A stretch of DNA of 64,000 nt, taken from Hymenobacter properus (GTDB lineage Bacteria; Bacteroidota; Bacteroidia; Cytophagales; Hymenobacteraceae). The notes beneath the pieces were generated by a model, which ran no database searches, was not told the origin of the DNA, and saw nothing but the letters and a program-made list of their open reading frames with translations. The position numbers and the translations under genes are program-made. Location of the stretch: the NCBI RefSeq assembly GCF_015694735.1, contig NZ_JADQDP010000002.1, forward strand, positions 992,001-1,056,000. Direction: 5' to 3'. Positions within the stretch are counted from its first letter, which is position 1. The number at the start of each line of letters is the position of its first letter. This document shows positions 16,018 through 22,113 of the stretch, piece after piece.

Positions 16018-16599
16018 TTACCGCTTAATCAAGCACCCGGCGGCGCGCTTGTCTTCCACACCGGCGGGGCGGCCGGCCAGCACGTTATCGAGCACCTGCT
16101 TGAGGTAGTACTGCTGCACGCTGCCAGCCACTTGGGGGTTGTCGTCGATGGCGCCGCGGTAGCGGATAGTGAAGCTGCCGGAAGCTGGCTGCAGCACCAC
16201 GGCCTCGGCGGTTTTGCTCACGCCGAGCATATTCGCTACTTGCTGGCTGGCGTCGGTGAGGGTGGGCAGCTCGACTTCGCCGGGGGCGGCGGTGCCGGGC
16301 GCGTCGAGGTTGATGGGCACGTTGATAAACAGGAACTGCACGCCCCGGCTGCGGTAGCTGCTGCTGAGCGAAGCCAGCCGCTCCTGGTAGAGGCGCGAAA
16401 AGGCGCAGGCCGGGTTCAGGAATACCACCACCACGGCCTTGTCGCCGGCGTAGCTTTTCAGGTTTACGTCGGCGTTGGCGGCGGTTTTGAGGGTGAAATC
16501 GGAAACGGTGCCACCGCCCTGGGCGCGGGCCACGCCCACGGCCAGCGTGAGGGCCAGCAGCGCAACGGCGGCAACAATGGAAATGCGGCGGAATGACAT
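16018..16599 (-). CDS. Redoxin (AhpC/TSA-like thioredoxin-fold) protein, exported
   Basis: 193 residues with a signal peptide (MSFRRISIVAAVALLALTLA, cleavage near ARAQ), so the start is 16599 and not 16632. The thioredoxin-like fold carries KAVVVVFLNPACAFSRLYQE. The active site is CAFS, a CxxS rather than CxxC form. A second cysteine lies four residues from the C-terminus (AAGCLIKR). Periplasmic thiol chemistry or peroxide handling is plausible; the partner is unknown. It lies 39 nt behind the phosphopantetheinyl transferase gene and is probably in one operon with it. Confidence 0.78.
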   Translation of the reverse strand: MSFRRISIVAAVALLALTLAVGVARAQGGGTVSDFTLKTAANADVNLKSYAGDKAVVVVFLNPACAFSRLYQERLASLSSSYRSRGVQFLFINVPINLDAPGTAAPGEVELPTLTDASQQVANMLGVSKTAEAVVLQPASGSFTIRYRGAIDDNPQVAGSVQQYYLKQVLDNVLAGRPAGVEDKRAAGCLIKR

Positions 16600-16638
16600 G
16601 GCGGGAAGGTACGGGAAAAGAAACGAAAGCATTGGTGG

Positions 16639-17316
16639 TTACGCGGCGGGTTCGTGGCAATAGGTGAGCACGTAGCCGGGCGCCGGCTGAGAATAACAAA
16701 TGCAGTGCCGCGTTTCAACCCCCGCCAAAACCAACGTAGCCGGGATTTCGCCGGATTGCTGCGGAGCAAAATCTCCCAGCAACAGCTGCGTTTTGAAGAT
16801 GATGCCACGCTGAGCTGCCAGTTTATAGAGCGTTTCCTTGGCGCTCCAGAGCAGGGTGTAATGAGCCGGGCCGTCGGCGGCAGCTGCCTGGGCCGCTGCC
16901 CACTCGTCGGCCGCCAGAAACTTGCCCGCCAGCCGCTGGGCCTTGTCGCGGATGATTTCAATATCGACCCCCACCCGGCCACCGAGGCTCAGCACCGCAG
17001 CCACCCAGGTGCCGGAGTGCGACAGCGACATCGTGAGCCCGTGGCCATTCCCCGCCAGCCACGGCCGGCCGGTGGCGTCGTTGTGCACCACCAGGTCGGT
17101 CGGCGGCTCGGCCATGAGTTGTGGGAGCAGCGCGTGGATGAGCACCCGGCCCGCCAGCCACTGCGCCTGACGCGCAGCATCGGCCGTGGCAGGCATGAGT
17201 GCCTGGTAGGCGGCCGGCTGCGGCAGCAGGGGCCACAGCGTCTCAGGCGTTTCGGTGAGTTGCCAGAGCCCTAGCACGGCGGTAGGGGAGAGGCGCTGGC
17301 AGGAGTGGAGGGGCAT
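16639..17316 (-). CDS. 4'-phosphopantetheinyl transferase (Sfp type)
   Basis: Transfers the phosphopantetheine arm of coenzyme A to a carrier-protein serine. 225 residues from the ATG at 17316. A longer frame reaches 17352 but runs into a palindromic repeat. Diagnostic motifs are present: SLSHSGTWVAAVLS, GVDIEIIRDKAQRLAGKFLA (Mg-binding Asp/Glu) and LLWSAKETLYKLA. No carrier-protein synthase is in the window, so the client is unknown. A fatty-acid, polyketide or flexirubin-type pigment pathway elsewhere is possible. Confidence 0.9.
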   Translation of the reverse strand: MPLHSCQRLSPTAVLGLWQLTETPETLWPLLPQPAAYQALMPATADAARQAQWLAGRVLIHALLPQLMAEPPTDLVVHNDATGRPWLAGNGHGLTMSLSHSGTWVAAVLSLGGRVGVDIEIIRDKAQRLAGKFLAADEWAAAQAAAADGPAHYTLLWSAKETLYKLAAQRGIIFKTQLLLGDFAPQQSGEIPATLVLAGVETRHCICYSQPAPGYVLTYCHEPAA

Positions 17317-17345
17317 AGTATGGGATAATAGCAGCGCCGCAAAGG

Positions 17346-17446
17346 ACGTCATGCAGCGCGCAGCGAAGCATCTCGCCTGCAGTAGTAAATCCTGTAAATT
17401 GTAATACTACCACAAGCGAGATGCTTCGCTGCGTGCTGCATGACGT
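17346..17446. repeat. Intergenic palindrome, type B (long copy 1)
   Basis: ACGTCATGCAGCGCGCAGCG at the left pairs with its near-complement at the right end. It separates the divergent phosphopantetheinyl transferase and WD40 genes. Short flanks TTTGCGGC also occur in inverted orientation on both outer sides. Confidence 0.9.
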
Positions 17447-17452
17447 TCTGGC

Positions 17453-17460
17453 TACCTTTG
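17453..17460 (+). promoter_or_regulatory. -7 promoter element of the WD40 gene
   Basis: TACCTTTG is a perfect TAnnTTTG match. The ATG at 17471 begins only 11 nt later, so the mRNA would have about 5 nt of leader. Confidence 0.6.
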
Positions 17461-17470
17461 CGGCACTGTT

Positions 17471-18409
17471 ATGTCCGAAATTTTCCGCCCGCCCGTTACC
17501 AAAATTGCCACCCTCGCCGGGCACCGCGACGCGGTGTATGCCCTCACCGGCGGCGCGGGCGCTGCTATCTACTCGGGCAGCGCCGATGGCATGGTGGTGG
17601 GCTGGGACGCGGCCGACCCAGCGCGCGACGGCGAGCTGCTGGCCCGCGTCGAAAACTCCGTTTACGCCCTGCGTCACCTGCCGGAATTGGGCTTGCTGGT
17701 GTTGGGGCACAATTTTCAGGGCATTCAGGCTATTGATTTAACACAGCGCAAGCTGGCCCACGCCACGGCCCTGCCGCCGGTGGCCATCTTCGAAATTGTG
17801 GCTTCGATGATTCGGCAGCGGCTTTACGTCGCCCTAGGCGACGGCACGCTGGCCGTGCTGACACTACCCGATTTTCGTATTGAAAAACTGCTGCGGCTCA
17901 CCAACAAAAGCCTGCGCTGCCTGGCTCTGCACGAAGGCCGCGGCGAGCTGGCGGTGGGCAGTTCCGATACGCTGACGCGCATTCTGGATTTGGATTCGTT
18001 GGAAACCAAATTCACCTTGGGCGAAAGCACCAATTCGGTGTTTTCGGTGGCGTACGCACCCGACGGCACGCGCCTGCTCACCGCTGGGCGCGACGCTCAG
18101 ATTCGAACCTGGGACGTGGCCGCCGACTATGTGCTGGCCAGCCAGGTGCCGGCCCACATGTACACCATCAACCACCTGGCTTTTAGCCCCGGCGGGCAGT
18201 ACCTGGCCTCGTGCAGCCTCGATAAGAGCATTAAAGTGTGGGATGCGGCTACGCTCACGCTGCTGCGCGTACTGGACCGGGCACGCTCGGCCGGGCACGG
18301 CACCTCGGTGAACCGGCTGGTTTGGCCGGGCACCGAAAACCGGCTAGTTTCGTGTAGCGACGACCGCAGCCTGGCCGTTTGGCAATTAACAATGAACGAT
18401 GAGCAATGA
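17471..18409 (+). CDS. WD40-repeat protein
   Basis: 312 residues, soluble, no signal peptide. WD40 repeats are seen from the start: KIATLAGHRDAVYALTGGAG with YSGSADGMVVGWD, then FSVAYAPDGTRLLTAGRDAQ with IRTWD, and HLAFSPGGQYLASCSLDKS with IKVWD. They end with NRLVSCSDDRSLAVWQL, consistent with a seven-bladed propeller of cytoplasmic location. Such proteins are scaffolds; no partner is indicated. The mRNA is predicted to be nearly leaderless. The DivIVA gene follows 93 nt downstream. Confidence 0.9.
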   Translation: MSEIFRPPVTKIATLAGHRDAVYALTGGAGAAIYSGSADGMVVGWDAADPARDGELLARVENSVYALRHLPELGLLVLGHNFQGIQAIDLTQRKLAHATALPPVAIFEIVASMIRQRLYVALGDGTLAVLTLPDFRIEKLLRLTNKSLRCLALHEGRGELAVGSSDTLTRILDLDSLETKFTLGESTNSVFSVAYAPDGTRLLTAGRDAQIRTWDVAADYVLASQVPAHMYTINHLAFSPGGQYLASCSLDKSIKVWDAATLTLLRVLDRARSAGHGTSVNRLVWPGTENRLVSCSDDRSLAVWQLTMNDEQ

Positions 18410-18502
18410 ACAATTGGCTCATTCAGTCGAAAAACTTCACTTTAGAGGGTTTTGGCGGGTTTTGGTTAATTGTTCGCTGCTTATTGATAATTGAAAATTG
18501 AG

Positions 18503-19570
18503 ATGAAAATCACCGCCCTCGACATCCGGCAGAAAACGTTTGAAAAATCCTTTCGGGGGGTGGATAAGGACGAGGTGCAAGCCTTCCTGAACACCATCTC
18601 GCAGCAGTGGGAGCGCCTGGGCGACGAAAACCGCGAGCTGCGCCTCAAGCTGGAGCACGCCCAGCAGGACGTGCAGAAGATGCGCGAAGTGGAAAGCAGC
18701 CTCTACCGCACCCTCAAAACCGCCGAAGACACCAGCAACAACATCACCGAGCAAGCCCAGCGCGACGCCGACCTGCGCATCCGCGAGGCCCAGTTCCAAG
18801 CCGAAAGCATCATCAGCGACGCCCGCCAGCGGGCCCGCGAGGTGGTGGACGGCGCCTACCAGCAGGCCGAAAAAACCATTGCCGACATGCAGCGCGAGGT
18901 AGCCGGCCTGGGCCAGGAGTGCCAGCGCCTGGAGCAACAGCTCGATACCCTGGTGCGCGACTTGCACCATTTGGCTTCGGATGCCTTGGACAAAGTAGAA
19001 AAAGCCCGCAACCGGCCCAAGGGGGGCACGGCGGCCATCCTTTCGCGCGCCGCCCGCGTACACGTGGAACGGCCGAAGGAATCGGCCCCCGAACCTACCC
19101 CCGAGCTTTCGTCCGCCATGCAGGTTACTTCCACCTCCTCCGTTTCGTCGGCCGCAGCTGTAGCTGCTGCCACGCCCACCTCGTTTCACCAGTCGGCCCG
19201 TGCGCGCTCAGAAGAGGCGCTGGAACGCAGCCTCGACACCACCGGCTACAACCCCAAGCCCGGCCAGCAGCCCGACCCCGGCGCGCCCGCTGAGGCTCCG
19301 CACCCCGATATTGAGCGGCCCGGTGCTCCGGCCGAGAACCCCGGCATTTCGCCTGCCCCGCACATCGACCCGCCCGCGCCTTCGCAGGTGCCCGAGCCCA
19401 ACCCGCCTTACGTGCAGCCCGCCGCGCCCGACATTCAACCCGTGGGCCCCAGCCATCCCGAAATCAACCAGCCCTCGCCCGTGACGCACCCCGGCCAGCC
19501 CGGCATGGCCGCCAAGGCCCCCGAGCCGGATGCCGCGGTAGCCGAGAAGTCGTTTTTCGACGAAATCTAG
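18503..19570 (+). CDS. DivIVA-domain protein with proline-rich tail
   Basis: 355 residues from the ATG at 18503 (a TTG 12 nt earlier is less likely). Residues 1-60 are a DivIVA membrane-targeting head: MKITALDIRQKTFEKSFRG, then VDKDEVQAFLNTIS. About 35-165 is a long coiled coil (LRLKLEHAQQDVQKMREVE). The rest, about 190-345, is disordered and rich in Pro, Ala and Glu (PAPHIDPPAPSQVPEPNPPY). DivIVA proteins bind curved membrane and recruit division or polar growth factors. They are best known from Gram-positives, so its role in this Gram-negative cell is open. A terminator follows. Confidence 0.87.
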   Translation: MKITALDIRQKTFEKSFRGVDKDEVQAFLNTISQQWERLGDENRELRLKLEHAQQDVQKMREVESSLYRTLKTAEDTSNNITEQAQRDADLRIREAQFQAESIISDARQRAREVVDGAYQQAEKTIADMQREVAGLGQECQRLEQQLDTLVRDLHHLASDALDKVEKARNRPKGGTAAILSRAARVHVERPKESAPEPTPELSSAMQVTSTSSVSSAAAVAAATPTSFHQSARARSEEALERSLDTTGYNPKPGQQPDPGAPAEAPHPDIERPGAPAENPGISPAPHIDPPAPSQVPEPNPPYVQPAAPDIQPVGPSHPEINQPSPVTHPGQPGMAAKAPEPDAAVAEKSFFDEI

Positions 19571-19595
19571 CCACGTTACTCAGCGTCCAGAAAGC

Positions 19596-19625
19596 AAAAA
19601 GCCCGCCGTTACGGTGGGCTTTTTT
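19596..19625 (+). terminator. Intrinsic terminator
   Basis: AAAAAGCCCGCCGT pairs with ACGGTGGGCTTTTTT (one G-U) after the DivIVA stop codon. Confidence 0.8.
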
Positions 19626-19662
19626 GCTTTTCAGGTGTTAGTGTCTGGGAAAGTAGCATCGC

Positions 19663-19759
19663 GGCGGGCTGCCGTCTTTTTGCCGGCTGTCCGCTCATAC
19701 GTTGAGAGTAGGTTTGTTCGACTAAAGAGCGAACAGCCGGCAAAAGCCGGCAGCCCGCC
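19663..19759. repeat. Intergenic palindrome, type D
   Basis: GGCGGGCTGCCG at the left and CGGCAGCCCGCC at the right, with an inner pair GCCGGCTGT / ACAGCCGGC. A different sequence family from types A-C. It lies between the convergent DivIVA and aldo/keto reductase genes. Confidence 0.85.
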
Positions 19760-19787
19760 CATTACCCCGATTGCGACCAACCTAGCT

Positions 19788-20837
19788 TCATTGCCAGCCC
19801 TGCACCGCGTGGCCACCGAAAATCCCTTTGTTCACCTCGGGCGTGAAAATGTTGTAGGGGAAAGCCGGTTCGAGGGCGCTGGCCTTGTCAAGAGTTTGTA
19901 ACTGCTCGGGCGTGAGGCGAACATCGAGTGTGGCCAGGTTGTCTTGCAGCTGCTCCACTTTGCTGGCCCCGATGATGGGTGCCGACACGCCAGGCTGGGC
20001 CAGCACCCAGGCCAGCGCCACCTGCGACAGGGGCCGCCCCGCTGCTTCGGCCACGGTCCGCAGTGCTTCGAGAATGCGCCAGTTGCGGTCGGTGAACAGG
20101 GTGTTGCCAAATGGATTGGGGCCGCTTAGGCGGCCGTCGCCCTGGGCGCCGCCGTCGGTGCGTTGGTATTTGCCGGCCAGAAAGCCAGCGGCCAGCGGGC
20201 TCCAGGGCACGGTGCCGAGGCCGCTTTCGCGGGCGGCGGGCAGGTGCTCGCGCTCGATGTTGCGCTCCACCAGCGAGTAGGCCAGTTGCTGGGCAATGGG
20301 TCCGGGCGCGGCGTGTGCTTGAGCCAGGGCCGCTGCCTTGGCGGTATACCAGGCCGGCATGTCGGAAAAGCCGAAATAGCGGATTTTGCCCGCCCGCACC
20401 AGGTCGCCCAGTGTTTGCAGCACTTCCTCCACGGGCGTTACCATGTCCCACACGTGCAGCCAGTACAAGTCCACGTAGTCAGTGCGGAGGCGGCGCAGGG
20501 AGCCTTCGAGGGCGCGGTGAATGTTTTTGCGGCCGTTGCCACCGCCGTTGGGGTTGCCGGGCTGGCCGCTGAAGCCGAATTTGGTGGCCAGCACCAGCTG
20601 GTCGCGCTGGCCCCGGGCGGCTATGTACTGGCCTACCAGCTCCTCGCTGCGCCCGCCGGCGTACACATCGGCGGTGTCGATAAAATTGCCCCCTGCGTCC
20701 ACGTAGGCATTAAAGATGGACTCAGACACATCGTCGGGCGAGCCCCAGCGCGGGGTACCAAATGTCATGGTGCCCAACGACAGCGGGCTGACCACCAGGC
20801 CGGAGCGGCCCAGCGTACGGAAGGAAGTGAGGGTCAT
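19788..20837 (-). CDS. Aldo/keto reductase
   Basis: NADPH-dependent TIM-barrel oxidoreductase of 349 residues (start at the ATG at 20837, TLTSFRTLGRSGLVVSPLS; an earlier in-frame start at 20885 adds a poor extension). Catalytic Asp, Tyr, Lys and His are visible in FIDTADVYAGGRSEELVG, LVLATKFGFSG and DLYWLHVWD. The cofactor site is in the C-terminal IIGASKVEQLQDNLATLDV. It resembles the YghZ/MocA-type group acting on aldehydes and sugars. The natural substrate cannot be told. Confidence 0.92.
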   Translation of the reverse strand: MTLTSFRTLGRSGLVVSPLSLGTMTFGTPRWGSPDDVSESIFNAYVDAGGNFIDTADVYAGGRSEELVGQYIAARGQRDQLVLATKFGFSGQPGNPNGGGNGRKNIHRALEGSLRRLRTDYVDLYWLHVWDMVTPVEEVLQTLGDLVRAGKIRYFGFSDMPAWYTAKAAALAQAHAAPGPIAQQLAYSLVERNIEREHLPAARESGLGTVPWSPLAAGFLAGKYQRTDGGAQGDGRLSGPNPFGNTLFTDRNWRILEALRTVAEAAGRPLSQVALAWVLAQPGVSAPIIGASKVEQLQDNLATLDVRLTPEQLQTLDKASALEPAFPYNIFTPEVNKGIFGGHAVQGWQ

Positions 20838-20974
20838 TGAGAAGAAATAAGGGAGAAGAACTAGCCGGCGCTGGCGCTTCGGCATTGTTCAGCAAAATTC
20901 TCGCATGAGGTAAGAGTGGCCTTTATACAAACCGCGGCATCTGCAATACAAAACGAGGCCAGGCGCGGCCGTAC

Positions 20975-20982
20975 TACTTTTG
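20975..20982 (+). promoter_or_regulatory. -7 promoter element of folB
   Basis: TACTTTTG, a perfect TAnnTTTG match, 53 nt before the ATG at 21035. Confidence 0.6.
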
Positions 20983-21034
20983 TCGGGCTGCTGCGCCAGC
21001 AATCCGCCAACCCACCAATCCGCTACCTCACCGC

Positions 21035-21403
21035 ATGGGCCAAATCGCACTCGAAGGACTGGAATTTTTTGCCTTTCACGGCTACTATGACGAGGAGCAG
21101 AAAATCGGCAATAAGTACGGCGTCGACCTCTACATCAAAACCAATCTGCTGGCAGCGGGCGAGTCGGACAAGCTCACCGAAACGGTGAATTACGAGGTGC
21201 TCTACCGCCTGGTGGCCGAGGAAATGCGCGCCCCCGCCCGGCTGCTGGAGCACGTGGCCCACCGCGTGCTCGACCGCATCATGGCCGAGCTGCCGCACGT
21301 GCGCAAGGTGAAAATCAACGTAAGCAAGTTCAACCCGCCACTGGGTGGCATTTGCCACCGCGCCCGCGTGACGCTCACGAAACGGCGTACACAGCCGGAG
21401 TAA
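21035..21403 (+). CDS. folB: Dihydroneopterin aldolase
   Basis: Folate-pathway enzyme converting 7,8-dihydroneopterin to 6-hydroxymethyl-dihydropterin and glycolaldehyde. At 122 residues it has the normal FolB length. Motifs: LEGLEFFAFHGYYDEEQKIG (with the conserved Glu and His), TVNYEVLYRLVAEEM, LLEHVAHRVLDRIM and KINVSKFNPPLGG. The lysine of KFNPP is in the usual catalytic position. It stands alone, with its own promoter; no other folate genes are nearby. Confidence 0.93.
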   Translation: MGQIALEGLEFFAFHGYYDEEQKIGNKYGVDLYIKTNLLAAGESDKLTETVNYEVLYRLVAEEMRAPARLLEHVAHRVLDRIMAELPHVRKVKINVSKFNPPLGGICHRARVTLTKRRTQPE

Positions 21404-21586
21404 GATGCGGAAAGGGTGGGGAGCCCGGCGCGTTTCTCATGGCACGAGGCTGGTTGGAAGTAACTACTGTACGGCAGCCACAGCCCTAGCACAGAAGCAT
21501 TGCTGGCCGGAGTAAAAAAATATTCAGCTTTACTGATAAAATTATTGGCCTGAAAATCATTGTGATATAGCCAATAAAGAGGTTCA
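21404..21586. other. AT-rich intergenic stretch without a gene
   Basis: After folB the composition falls sharply toward A+T up to the BlaI operators. I see no gene, RNA or hairpin of note in it. Confidence 0.5.
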
Positions 21587-21666
21587 TACGAAGTATTTCG
21601 TAGATGTTACTTGCAACTACGAACTTATTCGTAACACCTTTGCTTTGTACTACGAAATAATTCGTA
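21587..21666. promoter_or_regulatory. Three BlaI-type operators
   Basis: Palindromes TACGAAGTATTTCGTA (21587-21602), TACGAACTTATTCGTA (21618-21633) and TACGAAATAATTCGTA (21651-21666). All fit TACGAAnTnnTTCGTA or a near form, with starts 31 and 33 nt apart. A one-mismatch -7 box, CACCTTTG at 21635-21642, lies between the second and third. This is the arrangement expected for an autoregulated BlaI/MecI repressor. Confidence 0.75.
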
Positions 21667-21687
21667 GCAACCTCACGTTTCAAGAGC

Positions 21688-22113
21688 ATGAGCAAAGCAC
21701 CGCCCCCCAAACCTACGGATTCTGAACTGGAAATCCTGCATGTGCTCTGGCAGCACGGGCCCGCCACTGTGCGTGCCATCAACGACCACCTGAGCCAGCG
21801 CCGCCAGGCGGAAGTGGGCTACACCACCACGCTCAAGATTTGCCAGCTGATGCTGGAGAAAGGCTTGGTGCGCCGCGACGACGCTGACCGCAGCCACGTG
21901 TACCGGGCCGCGGTGCGTGAGCAGGAAACCCAAAGCCTGCTCCTCGACAAGTTCGTGGACGCCACCTTCGGCGGCTCGGCCCTGAAGCTGGTGATGCAGG
22001 CCCTGGGCAACCGCCAGACCTCGGCCGACGAGCTGGCCCAAATTCGCCGCCTGCTCAATGACATTGAAATTCAAAATTCCACTCCTAACCCCGACGACGA
22101 TGACCGCGCTTGA
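21688..22113 (+). CDS. BlaI/MecI/CopY-family transcriptional repressor
   Basis: 141 residues. The N-terminal winged helix (about 8-80) carries PTDSELEILHVLWQHGPATV, VGYTTTLKICQLMLEKGLV and HVYRAA. The C-terminal dimerisation helices carry LLLDKFVDATFGGSALKLVM. Such repressors dissociate when a membrane M56 protease cuts them. The M56 gene overlaps its end by 14 nt, and three palindromic operators lie upstream, so the pair probably represses itself. The signal is unlikely to be only beta-lactam, because the partner lacks a penicillin-binding domain. Confidence 0.93.
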   Translation: MSKAPPPKPTDSELEILHVLWQHGPATVRAINDHLSQRRQAEVGYTTTLKICQLMLEKGLVRRDDADRSHVYRAAVREQETQSLLLDKFVDATFGGSALKLVMQALGNRQTSADELAQIRRLLNDIEIQNSTPNPDDDDRA

